Assembly (NCBI GenBank): GCA_036320915.1
Contig: JAXBDG010000004.1
Location: 1,302,001-1,366,000, forward strand
Reading direction: 5' to 3'
DNA: 64,000 bases
DNA from: Linnemannia elongata
Lineage: Eukaryota > Mortierellomycota > Mortierellomycetes > Mortierellales > Mortierellaceae
Shown here in pieces: positions 25,158 to 36,188 of this stretch. A program made the translations under genes and the position numbers. The notes under the pieces are model-generated. The model had not been told where the DNA came from and made no database searches. It saw nothing but the letters and a program-made list of their open reading frames with translations. Each line of letters begins with the position of its first letter. The stretch's first letter is position 1.

Positions 25158-26723
25158 AACAAATGAATACCAATCTCTACGCGGTGTACAGAAATGGACT
25201 TTTATGGAACAGATGGAGCATTTGGATACGATAGGAGACGAGATGAGTTTTCTAGAAGTCGACAGGGTTCAAAACTAGAAATGGGCCTTGCGCCAAGAAG
25301 CGCTTTTTTCAATGCCAAGGTGACCGCGTACCAGCATGAATGAGATAATGAAAAAAGGAGAAAAGGAGGGACAGCAACAGGGGGGAGAGATAGATGACTC
25401 CTTTCCTATCCTTCTCTCATTGTTTTTCGTCATCGGGATGCTCGGGCCAGATTTCCTTCCGTGCAGAACAATTAGCCGTAGCAAGCGCTGTTTTTTCCCT
25501 CTTTGTCTTTGTCCCTCTTTTTTCTCCCTTTGTAAAAAAAAAACACCGCAGTCTTTTATAGATCCGACAGGACCGGCGGCTTGGTAGAACAAGGCAGTTT
25601 GTCAGCACTGCTTTTCTGGATCATCTCCAATCGTTCACGCCACCCAAACGATACGGATGAGGGGAAAATCAATTAGGATGATGAATGCTTGAACTTCACC
25701 CTTGATGGTTCCCATTTCACACGACCTTGTGCTGGGTGGGATGGGAGACTGGAAGTAGAGATCAAGAGAAGCGATAAAAAGAAGAATGGGCGTACAACAG
25801 GTACAGGGGAGAATTGAAATGCTGGCGATGAACCAACTCACGAGCAACACGAACAGGATAGTCGAGAAAAAGCAAAAGAAGGATGGCGCATAAACAAGTA
25901 TTTAAAAACAGTATGACAATCAGAAGAGGTACCTTACCAACAAAAGCAATAGTGAAAAGAGTACAAACAAAAACAATCAAAAAAATAAAAGCGAGTGGTG
26001 TGAAAGTGTGTTGTGGGCTGCGGGGCGAGGGAGGGAGGGAGATGGAGAACAGGGGGGATGGTGGGGAAGAAAATGAGCAAGCCCCATTGTCAATTGACAT
26101 CAACCAGCGACAACAATAACAACAATAGCGACAACTAAGCGCAATAATAAACAAAGCAAAACGGGGTAGTGAATAAGGAATGATTGAATTGAATGAAAAG
26201 AACATGTCCTCTGTAAGGAAAACCTGTTGTTCGCTCTGTTTCGTCCACTTCCTCCTCCTCCATCCTGTTTTTTTTCTCTCTCTCTCCCTTTGCTCTCACT
26301 TAGTAATAATGCGATGGGCTAAGATCACCTTTTCATTTCCTCTCTTTCACTTCTTTTCTTCTTTCCTTTCTTCCTTTCTGCCTTTTACTTTCTACTTTTC
26401 TACCTTGTTCTCCCTCGCACTCTCACTCTCACCCTCATCACTCTCACCCATCCAAGCCCACCCTTATTTTTTACCCCCCCACTCCTCCCTCGTTCCCTTT
26501 TACTGAATTGGTGGCACTCCTCATCCAGCGATATATCCTCATACATCCCTTTACACCTCACTCTTACACCTTCGCTCTCTTCTCTTCTCAACCCAAATCA
26601 ATCTAACTCTCAATTGCACCCTAGTCTCACTCTCTCCACAACAAAACTTCATCTTCTTCACTTCACTTCTCTGCTCTGCAACCTCCCGACTCTATCACCA
26701 CCAACAACAAACAACACACAACG
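25158..26723. other. Intergenic region upstream of the PX-domain gene
   Basis: About 1.6 kb without a convincing gene. The right part (26250-26720) is strongly pyrimidine-rich and then CA-rich, typical of leaders in this window, and is probably the promoter and 5' UTR of the PX gene. A minus-strand open frame at 25762-26205 is hydrophobic but resembles translated pyrimidine-rich DNA. No RNA gene was recognised. Confidence 0.5.
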
Positions 26724-28673
26724 ATGTCATCCTCTTCGACAATAGACAAACTCCAGCAGGAGGAGAACAATGACCCCTGCGTACAAATGACCGATGTCAC
26801 TATCGAAACCAACATCGACCCTCACGACGAAACAACAACAACCACCACAACCGTCCACCTTCCCTTTCAAATCGCAAAGCAGTGTCCACCCCCAAAAGTC
26901 ATCTCCTGGATGAAGTCGCGCAAACCCGCAACAACCGCAACCGCAACGATACGCTCCAAGAAATCAGCGCAGCAATCCACCCGCCTACACCAACACTATC
27001 ATCATAATAGCAGCCGGCACAACCGGACCGTTGGAAAAGTTCAGCAACTCCTCCCGTTCCTCAATGACAAGCGGAGGAATACGACCGAGAAAACCAAAAA
27101 GGGCGACCAGGCCATCACAGTCTTTTCGATTCAGGTCAATATCCTTGGCAAAGTTCTTGTACCACCAACACCACAAAGTCAGTCGACAGCCCCAACAGCC
27201 TCCACACCCCCACCAAAGGCCGACTCATCATCATCCATCGGTTCTTCATCCTCGATCTCAGAACTCTCTGAGGATTCTGCTTCTGCTGCAGATCTGGCCC
27301 CTGTCAAAACCCTGCCTGCTCAATTGCACCGTTCCGCCACCACTTCTTATGTGATCCACAGGACTTTCGAGGATTTCCAACGGCTATCGGAAATGGTTCT
27401 CAACCTCCAGGCTGCCCTCATGACTGCTCCAGGACCCATCCCCGAAGGACCAGAGCTGAAAGCCTTGGCGGTTCGTCATCCCCACCCCGGTCTTTACCAA
27501 GCCTTGCTCAAACAATTCTCCCACGCAAAGGCCAACCAGCGTGCCTTTGATGCCTCGTCGACTACCCATGGCTTCAACGAGGAAGGTGCGTTTGAGCGGA
27601 TCCTTGAATTGAACCAGTACCTTGAGGACGTTTGGCATTGGCTCCTGCCCGAGAATACACCCGAGTCCCTGAACCTGTCGCTGGAGCGTCATGACATCAT
27701 GCAATGGCTCAAACCCTCGGCCTCCAGTTCCCATGCCGATGGTCGTCAGATGCGGGAACGGTCAGACCAACCTTCGAAGCCCACCGCTACCGCACATACT
27801 CTCCAGATCGCCTCTGCCATTACTGCTCCTGCTCCATCTGACGCAGTAGAATCTGACCTTGACGCAATGGCTCTATCTACAACCAGTTTGTGTGACTCTC
27901 TTGTGCATGATCTATCGGTGCTCAGAGAGGAGCAACTCCAGGAGGCAGAGAATAGGGAGGATCATGATCAACAGGACCAACACACAGCAAAGAGAGCTCC
28001 TGAAAGGATGTCGTCCGTCTCCTCGCTTCCGTCACTGTCGTCATCCACCACTTCTGCATTCTCCTCGACCACCTCCATGTCGACAATGTCAGAGATAGTC
28101 GACAGTAACGAGCCAAGAGAGCAGCATCAGCAGCAGAATGATAAATTGCATCAACATATCGTTGACGGAAACAGTGACGGTCATCATCTCGAAGTCGTCA
28201 TGCAGGGCTCTCCTCAAACTTTGTCGACTATGGCCAGTTCCACTCTTGCAGCCTCCTCTGACGTACAGGACCCTCTCGATCACCACGACCACGACCACCA
28301 CCTTCAGCATTCCGACAATAATACTCCCTCCTCAGCGGTTGCCATCATTAATAATACACCACCAAACTCAACCGTCACAATTGACACACCGGGTTCCCTG
28401 GCGGAACACCCCTCCTTCTCAAGACATGGAACCCTTCTCCGTCGTCATCATCGCAATAGTCATCTGGGATCTGACGACGTCAAGCTGAAGCGTAGGATGT
28501 CATTCAGTCAAGTCTTCAAGTCGCTGACCATGCCCATCTCCAACAACAACATCAACCACCATCGTCATTCGCAATATGACGCCGGTACCTCTGGCAGCAT
28601 GTTTGATGAGGAGATCTATATCTGGAACACTGTCACCACCAAGAACCTTCCCAAGCCTACCGTCGTTGTCTAA
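26724..28673 (+). CDS. PX-domain protein with a low-complexity insertion
   Basis: Single-exon 649-aa frame from the first ATG after a CT/CA-rich leader. A divergent PX (phox homology, phosphoinositide-binding) domain spans about residues 130-335. The first strand is ITVFSIQVNILGK; then a Ser/Pro/Ala-rich insertion of about 65 residues; then SYVIHRTFEDFQRLSEMVLNL, matching the RTFEDFxxL core of PX domains; then the helical part ending HDIMQWLKP. The rest is low-complexity Ser/His/Gln-rich sequence apart from a basic patch (HRNSHLGSDDVKLKRRMSFS) and a short C-terminal motif EEIYIWNTVTTKNLPKPTV that looks conserved-like. The protein probably associates with endosomal membranes. Lipid specificity cannot be read, and the insertion makes binding competence uncertain. 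The fold assignment rests on the RTFEDF segment. Confidence 0.75.
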   Translation: MSSSSTIDKLQQEENNDPCVQMTDVTIETNIDPHDETTTTTTTVHLPFQIAKQCPPPKVISWMKSRKPATTATATIRSKKSAQQSTRLHQHYHHNSSRHNRTVGKVQQLLPFLNDKRRNTTEKTKKGDQAITVFSIQVNILGKVLVPPTPQSQSTAPTASTPPPKADSSSSIGSSSSISELSEDSASAADLAPVKTLPAQLHRSATTSYVIHRTFEDFQRLSEMVLNLQAALMTAPGPIPEGPELKALAVRHPHPGLYQALLKQFSHAKANQRAFDASSTTHGFNEEGAFERILELNQYLEDVWHWLLPENTPESLNLSLERHDIMQWLKPSASSSHADGRQMRERSDQPSKPTATAHTLQIASAITAPAPSDAVESDLDAMALSTTSLCDSLVHDLSVLREEQLQEAENREDHDQQDQHTAKRAPERMSSVSSLPSLSSSTTSAFSSTTSMSTMSEIVDSNEPREQHQQQNDKLHQHIVDGNSDGHHLEVVMQGSPQTLSTMASSTLAASSDVQDPLDHHDHDHHLQHSDNNTPSSAVAIINNTPPNSTVTIDTPGSLAEHPSFSRHGTLLRRHHRNSHLGSDDVKLKRRMSFSQVFKSLTMPISNNNINHHRHSQYDAGTSGSMFDEEIYIWNTVTTKNLPKPTVVV

Positions 28674-28683
28674 GCGAACAAGC

Positions 28684-28689
28684 AATAAA
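28684..28689 (+). terminator. Polyadenylation signal AATAAA for the PX gene
   Basis: AATAAA 11 nt after the stop codon, followed by further AATAAAA-like repeats. The region to 29082 is about 400 bp of convergent intergenic DNA with nothing else recognised. Confidence 0.5.
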
Positions 28690-29082
28690 ATAAAATAATG
28701 AAAAAAGACAATAATTGAGAGCCCCATGTTCCAGCTAGGGTGGTGACAATAGAAGGACTTGTATTGATCATTTCAGGGGAACCACTCAGAGATCATTTTG
28801 GAAGGCATTTCAAGGAGTACATTCACCGATCACCTGGAACAATAGCAATTGTTAGTACCCCCCTCACACTTTAAAAAAGGGACAACACAACCCCTTTCAC
28901 ATTCTAACAAAAGGTATAATACAACCCCTCAAAAACGATCGTAGCATCATCCTTGTCCATGTGTATGAGTTATGTGTGAATGAAATAAGTGTTATTTTTT
29001 TATCGAACAATGAAAGATGATGCAGTGTAGAAAATATGGAGGGGGTGGTAGATGCTTATTGTAGTATGTAGTGCTGAGCGAT

Positions 29083-30467
29083 TTACTCGTCGTCTTCCTC
29101 ATCCTCGTCCTCATCCTCATCCTCATCCATTGCTAATGCGTTTGACCTCTTTCCGTAAGCCTCGATGCGAGTAACGCCCTCATCGGGGAGAGAGTTGAAG
29201 ATGGGGAGAGCTGTAGAGTCGTTGGTCTTCAAGTTGATAGACTGAATGTTCTTCCATTTGCGGGGAATCTTTTCAATAATATGGGGCATAGCGGCCTCGA
29301 TATTGGCCGTGATTTCGGCTGCGCTCTGACTCGTCAATCCAACCTTGACGGCACTAGTTGAAACGAAGCATTGAAAGTTGAATATGAAAGTGAGTGGCAT
29401 GCCACATGTTAGAATTACCTGGTGACAAGATGCCATTGCAAAACGTTCCCAAAGATGATAGCAAAAAGATGACAGAGGGACTTACGTGCAGGTTCCGCTG
29501 GTGGTGTGCATATATGTTGATCCGATGGCTTTTGCAATCTCCTTCTTGAGGTCACTCTTGGTCATGTCGACAGGGATGGGCTGTTTCTTCTTCAGGAAGA
29601 AGGTCTTTCCGAGCAACTTTGGCAAGACTGTGACAACACGGGCATCAGCCAAGAACATGCCGTACGAAGCGCAGAGCTGACGCTTGGCCTCGTAGGGCTT
29701 GTACTTGGCGCGCAACTTTGAGACTCCAATGACTTTGTTGACAGCCTTAACTCCCTTCTCCTCGAGTAGGCGCTTGAAGTCCCTCTGAGGATCCTTGACA
29801 AACAAACAGACCTCGGCATCCGGTGCGACAATCGAGTGCTTAAGAGGACTATGGTATCATAGTAAAGAAAGAATGGCTCGATAAGTTTCCAGATGGTTGA
29901 CAAATATCCTGTTCATGCGGATTTTCTCTCCTGACAGGTGCTTCTTTTATGCGTAATTGTGCTGGTTGGTTGATATGCTGTATCCTCCTGTCCAATGTTT
30001 GAAGGTGCACGTATTGAAGAGCTGAAACATACATGCGGTGGGGCTTTGCTTTGCTGGCATCGGAGAACTTCTTGGTAGCAATGATCAGCCAGACAGTCTG
30101 GTCGTCTTCCATGAGCTGGTTCTTGCTCTCTCCCTTCTTCTCGACGTATCCAAGGAGTGCCTTGACGGCCTTGTCAGCCTACAATGTTCAAAAGTAACAA
30201 TTAAGTTCTATCAGTTGCATGGTCTGATGTGGAGTATCAATGCAGGGTGAGGTCTGGTGGTATGAAATGGTGCGAGTGAGTATGTGTATGTGGAGAAGTG
30301 AAAGGGGCAAAGGCACCAGTCGAGGTGCTGCTGTTCTTGGCTTTGATTGCTTGTCGTCCAATTGATATGTAAGGGGACTGAACTGTTGATTGTTGTTGTG
30401 AGTGTATCTCCGGTGTGCTATGAGGGTATGTAAAAGCAGTGAGCAATACCTGCTTGATGTCCAGCAT
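29083..30467 (-). CDS. Ribosomal L1 domain protein, RSL1D1/Utp30/Cic1 family
   Basis: Four exons: 30467-30450, 30178-30033, 29848-29486 and 29353-29083, total 265 aa. Joining is in phase throughout (MLDIKQ-ADKAVKALLGYVEKK; KPHRI-PLKHSIVAPDAEVC; TSGTCT-AVKVGLTS). The L1 fold is recognisable through CLFVKDPQRDFKRLLEEKG, SYGMFLADARVVTVLPKLLG and KTFFLKKKQPIPVD, and continues to ALPIFNSLPDEG, closely following human RSL1D1 and yeast Utp30. The C-terminus is a short acidic tail of Asp/Glu repeats. Family members act in the nucleolus in ribosome biogenesis, binding pre-rRNA; they differ from true L1 proteins by the N-terminal KAVKALL and the TLP/LKHS segments. The first exon encodes only six residues, and an automatic gene caller could miss it. 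Confidence 0.92.
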
Positions 30468-30710
30468 GGTGTGGTATTGGGTTGTGATGAGGGAGGAGGG
30501 GTGATGGAGGTGGAGTTGCGAGGTGCAAAAGAGAACGAATCAGTTCACAGTAGACGAGCCTCGTTTGTTTATGTTTGTCTTTTTTTTTTTCTTTTTTTTT
30601 TAGCCTCGGTGACTGCTTGCTTAGAGAGAGCGAGACTTGGTGTTCAATAAGAGATCGGCGGTTTTTTTTGTCCCTTTCTTTCGATCTCTAATTGACGACC
30701 CACGAATGAG

Positions 30711-30718
30711 TGACGTCA
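30711..30718. promoter_or_regulatory. TGACGTCA palindrome (CRE/ATF-type bZIP site)
   Basis: Perfect TGACGTCA lies between the divergent L1-domain gene (ATG at 30467) and NDUFS8 (ATG at 30836), about 120 bp upstream of the latter. It is a canonical ATF/CREB-class site. Use is inferred from position only. Confidence 0.5.
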
Positions 30719-30835
30719 CCAACCGCTGCTTGAGCGGGTTCGGATTTCCGAGAGTGCCAATCAAGCGAGCAGTTCATCAACTCCTGATCATCGTTCTCCC
30801 ACCTCCCTTCCTTCACTCTCCCCACTCTTCTCCAA

Positions 30836-32517
30836 ATGCTTCGCAACGTCATCAGGGCAGCAGCTGTGCCAAGGGGTAAAGCACTTGTCCACTGTCCAAT
30901 CCTTCACTCATCCCACCATATCCGACACGTCTGATCCGAATCGGATGTCTCTCACGGAACTTCGGGATCCGAATAAAAAAAACGATGAACCGCTCCCAAC
31001 ACCATACCTGCCGACCACCTCACAAGGATGAACACTCGCCAACTGGATTAGACGACACCTCACATGTTTGGAGACTTTGTGGGCACTAGAGCTCGGATTC
31101 AATACCACAACCACGTCCTAGTCTTACCTCACCACTAAGCCCTTCAGCCTTTTGGAAACAAAATCTCTTTCAGCCGGACCCTCCGGAACAACAATAGCGC
31201 CCTTCAAACCACCTCAGAACCGCGCCCACCTAACGTGTCATTCTTCGACCTTTCCATTATTCTAGTCCAGACACGTGTCGCCCTCCCCGCCATGGCCCGC
31301 TCCATCCATATCTCATCTACAGTTCAGGCCCAGAACACGAACGATTATCGCGCCAACCGCGAAAAGTTCCCCGAGGATGACTTGTCGACCCGCTACACCC
31401 CCGGACAGGGACCATCGGCCCTGGATAACGCTTCCCAGGCTCTTTTGTTGACCGAGCTGGTCCGTGGTATGTGGGTTGTCTTGGAGTCCTTCTTCAGACC
31501 TCCCTACACCCTCATGTACCCCTTCGAGAAGGGTGCATTGTCTCCCCGTTTCCGTGGAGAGCACGCCCTTAGACGCTACCCCTCTGGTAAGCAATTGATT
31601 GCCTCTTGGCTTTCTTTTTGAACGAGAAAGCAGTTCTTTACAGGAATGGATCAAGGATCTTTCGTGCATGGAGTCAAAAAAAGCTCCCTCAGGAGAACAA
31701 TCGGGCAGTACAGGGAACCTCAGTCTATGCCTTCTCGACTGGCATCAGGAGTGCGTCATTATACAAAGGCATGGAAAGGTCATAGCTTTGGAGCACGGAG
31801 AGGATCCGACAGATCTGGCACCATCCTGAGAGATTACCGATCGCCGGTGTACACCCTATGGAGTCAAGACATGCCTATTGGTCGTGACCAATATGGGCGG
31901 CCGCAGGCATTAAGCAACGCTTTCAGTGACGATTTTATCACGGAACCCTCATCTCGACACTCCTGGATTGTTTGAGATTCGATTCCGAAGTGAAATGACA
32001 ACACAATGGCATCCGATCTGACTGATATGATTTTTCCTCTTGACATATGTATGATTTTGTAGGAGAGGAGCGTTGCATTGCCTGCAAGCTTTGTGAGGCC
32101 ATTTGCCCCGCCCAGGCCATTACTATTGAGGCTGAGCCCCGTGAGGATGGATCCCGTCGCACGACCCGTTACGATATTGACATGACCAAGTGCATTTACT
32201 GCGGTTTTTGCCAGGAGGCCTGCCCTGTTGATGCTATTGTCGAGGGACCCAACTACGAGTACGCCACAGAGACACACGAGGAGCTTTTGTACAACAAGGA
32301 GAAGTTGTTGGCCAACGGTGACAAGTGGGAAGTTGAGTTGGCACGCAACTTGGAGGTAAGCCGATGTCCCCCATATTTTGGCATTGATATTTGGTTGATT
32401 GATTGGTTGGCAGATTGATCGATCGCCCTAAGAAGATTGTATGATCTTTGTCTAATTGTTTTCATTTATATCATTTCTTTTACTATTCTTTAATAGGCTG
32501 ATCACCTCTACCGTTAA
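30836..32517 (+). CDS. NDUFS8: NADH:ubiquinone oxidoreductase 23 kDa (TYKY) iron-sulfur subunit, mitochondrial
   Basis: Four exons: 30836-30875, 31266-31586, 32063-32355 and 32497-32517, giving 224 aa. Exon 1 encodes [13 protein letters not shown], an amphipathic basic mitochondrial presequence; the ATG is chosen because exon 2 has no in-frame ATG ahead of the conserved part that would leave a presequence. Exon 3 carries two 4Fe-4S motifs, [12 protein letters not shown] (Cys125, 128, 131, 135) and [12 protein letters not shown] (Cys164, 167, 170, 174), which form clusters N6a and N6b on the electron path to ubiquinone. Exon 4 is only 21 nt and supplies the conserved end ADHLYR. Length and motifs are standard for a complex I matrix-arm subunit. 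Introns 1 and 2 (390 and 476 nt) are long for this window. Confidence 0.96.
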
Positions 32518-33323
32518 GCGACAATCAATACCTTATTTCTCCTCTCTCCTCCTCCTCTTACTCCTCCCCTCATGAAATGTACGATTTCGAAAAGGGAACA
32601 TGCCGTTCAATTGAAACAAGCAGCTTCTTTCCATCACTCTTCTTCTTTACCTCACTCAAGATAGCAATAACAAAATAATAGCTTTGCAGGCAGCCATATG
32701 TAGCACCTGTGCATCTATTTTCACCTTTTCCCCCTCTAGACGTTTTTTTTTTTTCTTCTCATCGCCCACCAAATAAACCCTCTTTCTTTCTTTATTACCA
32801 GAAAACTACCTTGCATACATCGGATTTCATATATCCCTCACTTATTGACATATGGCGTGTGTGTTGTGTGTTGCATGTTGTGTGTTGACAAGGTGCTGAA
32901 TGAAAGTGTCAGTGCCAGTTGGATGTTGACAGCAGCCAATAAGAAAAAAGCCGCAAGAAAATGTGTTTCCAAGACAATCAAGAGGGTCGCTGTCAAAATC
33001 AAATTCTGAATTCACTCGCACAAAAATCAACAACCGAAAGGGTACTCTCCTGCCCGCCTCTGACTCCCCTCACTCTCGCTCTCTCTCTTCCTCTTTCCCC
33101 TCACTTACACACCTCAATTACCCATCAAACCATCAAGCCATCAAACCATCGCCACCATTCCCTTCCCCTCCCGCTCTGTCCACACACACCCTGTCTTCCT
33201 TAATCTCATCCCTGCCTTTCTCCCTCCCCCCCTTTATCCATTGAACATCTATCTACTTTCCGCCACGATCAACAACAACAACAGCAACATCCTGTCATCA
33301 CCCTCGCTCCCTCAACACTGGCC
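32518..33323. other. Intergenic region between NDUFS8 and the TALE homeodomain gene
   Basis: About 800 bp. It begins with the pyrimidine-rich 3' UTR of NDUFS8 (a candidate AATAAA at 32772-32777), passes a GT-rich patch (tgtgttgtgtgttg, about 32855-32890), and ends in a CT/CA-rich leader. No gene was recognised. Confidence 0.55.
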
Positions 33324-36101
33324 ATGGCAAAGCGATTCTCCCCCCTCATCCTTTTCTCAGACTCGCAATCGTCTTCCTCCTCCTCTTCTTCAACTATACC
33401 CGGCCATGCATCACAACAAGCCCGCCACCTGAGGATCCCGTCTTCCTATGAGCACGACTCCCTCTCAGAAAAGGACCGAGACTCGGGTCGCATGCTACCA
33501 CCTATCTCATCCTTGCAACAGCAACAGCCGCCCACACATAACCAACAGACAGGCATGGACATGGATATCGACACCGAAGACTCTTCACAAACACAACGCC
33601 CAGCGTCTTCTTTGACCCTGGATAAACACAACGCACCGCCACCCAATGGTCCCCAAGCGCTGGAGGACTATCGAAACGCCGCCGAAACTACCACCAATGC
33701 ACATACTCCTACACCTGAATCAACAAGTCGGCAGCACAGTCGTAACCCTTCTTCCACAGACCAAAAATCTTCCTCCCCCATCTCTATGTCGACCAATGCA
33801 CTCCAGGATCGAAACGAAACATCCTTGTCCTCCTTGTCCTCGGGAGCAATTGTGTCGCCCCCTTCATCGTACTCTTCAAACGCCTCGTCCTCAATGGATG
33901 CCCTCGCAAAAGCCTTGTCTCCTGCCCGTGTCGATATCCACCGCAAAAGGATTCAGCGGATGCTTCAGCAGAACAGTTTACTCTGGTGGGAACTAGTGAG
34001 GTATACCCGGAATCTGGAGCGGAGTGAACGGGAGATTGAACGAGAAAAGGAGCAAGAACAGTCGTCTAATCCAGCTGTAGCATCAGGGACACTCACTTCC
34101 GCAAGAACTACAAAGCCGCGAGGGTTGCATCTCTACCACCACCATCATCACCATCATCATCACCACCCTTCATTACCTCCACTACACCCTCAGCAACAAG
34201 CGCTATCCAGGAGCCTTGTAGCACCGTCCAAGGGCAGCAGTAGTAGTCGCTCTCAGAGTCGTTCTCATCCATACGACTCTGCCATACATCGTGACCAAAA
34301 CTACCCGACACAACGGCCGAGATGGCCCACGGTCGAGTCAGTAGACTACCAGAGATCTGATCGGCCCAACTCGTCCCATATGGATCAAGATGGTTATACC
34401 GAGGAAGGAGCAGGAGCAGGAGCAGGAGGGATGGAGCCCGACCGTGAACCGCTTCCCTCAAAGTACTCCTCGGCATCTCAATCGCCCTCGCCTATATCGA
34501 CACCACCTCCAACTCAGCAGACTTTCGATACACCCATGTCTAAGCGATACGGGGATGAGCCCTTACAGGAGGAGTCATCGTCAGCATTTCAGCACCATCG
34601 CGACTATTACCCACACTCTCGGCGGCACAGGCACTATCAGGAAGGCCGGTCGTCTCACTCTGCTCATTTGCCACATCAGCAGGACCATTGCCAACCTCAT
34701 CAACGTCGTCGATATGATTCAGAAGCCTCATCGCACCGATACCCATCACATCCATCCTTGGCACCACCACCACATCCAGACAGTCGTTATGAATCAGGTA
34801 GCGCAACCCCAACGACGTCAACTCTAAAGCGTCTGCCTCTGATGGATGCCAACAAGGTCGATGCAGCTCCAAACGGTGCATTGAACCCGGTGCTCTCTTC
34901 GGGACCATCCTCGACTGCCTCCTCTCCAAGATCTCGGGAACTTTCTTCGGCTTCAACCCTTTATCAGAACCCTCATCACCGAGGACCTTCGGATCCTCGC
35001 TATCATTCGTCCTACCACACATCATCGCATCATGAACCTGCACCTCCTCCTCCTCCTCCTCCTTACCAACAGCAGCCTTTGTCAACACCATTTGGTCCAC
35101 GACGAACCGCTCCTTCGCCGTTCGAGTTTTCATCGCATAGTCATCATAATCCTCATTACCATCAGCATCCTCAGCATTACTCCCACAACCCACATCAACA
35201 ACCATTAACGTCAAGACCCTCAGCATCACCACACCCCAAGATTGAACCTTTGCCACGACCCGTCCCCGTGAAGCCAGCATCATTTGTCTCGCCGTCGGTA
35301 ATGTCCTCGATTTCTCCAGCACCGCCACCACATCATTCGATGGCCCCCTCGGCTTCGGCTTCTGGCTCACCTGTGACGAGGACGACACCACCGACAGCAG
35401 GCGCCACTGCAGCAACAACAGGAGGCCACCACCATCATATCCGTAGCACCGATCCCGCTGCTGCAGCATCCGCAACATCATCATCATCCGCCACACATCC
35501 AGGATCATCCGGAGGCGCACAACCATCATCTTCCTCTCACACGGATCCCAATAGCAACAATGGAAACAACGTCGACCCCAACAGAAAGCGCAGAGGCAAC
35601 CTCCCCAAATCGGTCACCTCTGTCCTGAAATCATGGCTGGTCCAAAACGCTATCCACCCATACCCGACCGAGGAAGAAAAGATGCGACTCTCGGAGGCAA
35701 CACAACTGTCCATGAACCAGATCAGTAACTGGTTCATTAATGCCCGGCGGAGGATCCTGCAACCTATCCTTCACGAGGCCGCCGCTGCTGCTGTGGCTGG
35801 GACAGATGCGCCTGTCGAGAATGTGTTGATTGTCAGGAAGGGTAAGGGGTCGAGGATGCATGTGGAGATGGAAGGCGTTGTCTCGGGTCATCCTGGAGGA
35901 GGAGGATCAGGTTCTACGCATCAACACCAACATCACCACCCAGCTGGTCATGGCCACAATCATGGCCACCACCACCATAACGACTCCGAATCGAACGAGG
36001 AAAGTGCTTCCCTCGCGCCTGTCAAGTCTGCCTCCCATTCAAGTTCTCCACAACCCCAAGCCCACAACCAGAGCCATCCTCAACCCATCCTGAGCTCTTA
36101 A
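33324..36101 (+). CDS. TALE-class homeodomain transcription factor
   Basis: Single-exon 925-aa frame starting at ATG 33324. A TALE homeodomain lies near residues 750-812 (RKRRGNLPKSVTSVLKSWL ... NAIHPYPTEEEKMRL ... ISNWFINARRRIL). The HPYP three-residue loop extension before helix 2 and the WFINARRR recognition helix are diagnostic of the TALE/PBC-MEIS-TGIF-Cup9 group. The residue after WF is Ile, as usual in this class. A short helical motif upstream (KRIQRMLQQNSLLWWELVRYTRN, about residues 208-230) looks like a conserved interaction segment. The remainder is low-complexity Ser/Pro/Gln/His sequence with two long His runs (about residues 270-280 and near the C-terminus, HGHNHGHHHH). It is a nuclear DNA-binding regulator. 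Target genes are unknown; it is not a mating-type locus gene as far as its neighbours show. Confidence 0.92.
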   Translation: MAKRFSPLILFSDSQSSSSSSSSTIPGHASQQARHLRIPSSYEHDSLSEKDRDSGRMLPPISSLQQQQPPTHNQQTGMDMDIDTEDSSQTQRPASSLTLDKHNAPPPNGPQALEDYRNAAETTTNAHTPTPESTSRQHSRNPSSTDQKSSSPISMSTNALQDRNETSLSSLSSGAIVSPPSSYSSNASSSMDALAKALSPARVDIHRKRIQRMLQQNSLLWWELVRYTRNLERSEREIEREKEQEQSSNPAVASGTLTSARTTKPRGLHLYHHHHHHHHHHPSLPPLHPQQQALSRSLVAPSKGSSSSRSQSRSHPYDSAIHRDQNYPTQRPRWPTVESVDYQRSDRPNSSHMDQDGYTEEGAGAGAGGMEPDREPLPSKYSSASQSPSPISTPPPTQQTFDTPMSKRYGDEPLQEESSSAFQHHRDYYPHSRRHRHYQEGRSSHSAHLPHQQDHCQPHQRRRYDSEASSHRYPSHPSLAPPPHPDSRYESGSATPTTSTLKRLPLMDANKVDAAPNGALNPVLSSGPSSTASSPRSRELSSASTLYQNPHHRGPSDPRYHSSYHTSSHHEPAPPPPPPPYQQQPLSTPFGPRRTAPSPFEFSSHSHHNPHYHQHPQHYSHNPHQQPLTSRPSASPHPKIEPLPRPVPVKPASFVSPSVMSSISPAPPPHHSMAPSASASGSPVTRTTPPTAGATAATTGGHHHHIRSTDPAAAASATSSSSATHPGSSGGAQPSSSSHTDPNSNNGNNVDPNRKRRGNLPKSVTSVLKSWLVQNAIHPYPTEEEKMRLSEATQLSMNQISNWFINARRRILQPILHEAAAAAVAGTDAPVENVLIVRKGKGSRMHVEMEGVVSGHPGGGGSGSTHQHQHHHPAGHGHNHGHHHHNDSESNEESASLAPVKSASHSSSPQPQAHNQSHPQPILSS

Positions 36102-36105
36102 TAAA
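36100..36105 (+). terminator. Polyadenylation signal overlapping the TALE gene stop codon
   Basis: AATAAA begins within the TAA stop. Only 87 bp separate this stop from the convergent TCF25 stop at 36189, so the 3' UTRs probably overlap. Confidence 0.35.
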
Positions 36106-36188
36106 CCAAAACTCGCATGATTTTGAGGAAAATTGTAAACATGTCTATTATTTTGTTGTTGGAAGAAAGTAAAGAGAATTAAAGATAA

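Noticed and set aside
25762..26205. Minus-strand 147-residue hydrophobic open frame
   Set aside because: Composition matches translated pyrimidine-rich leader DNA, no recognisable domain, and it lies in the probable promoter and 5' UTR of the PX gene.
34540..35529. 329-residue minus-strand open frame over the TALE gene
   Set aside because: Antisense shadow of His/Ser/Pro-rich coding sequence; no independent features.
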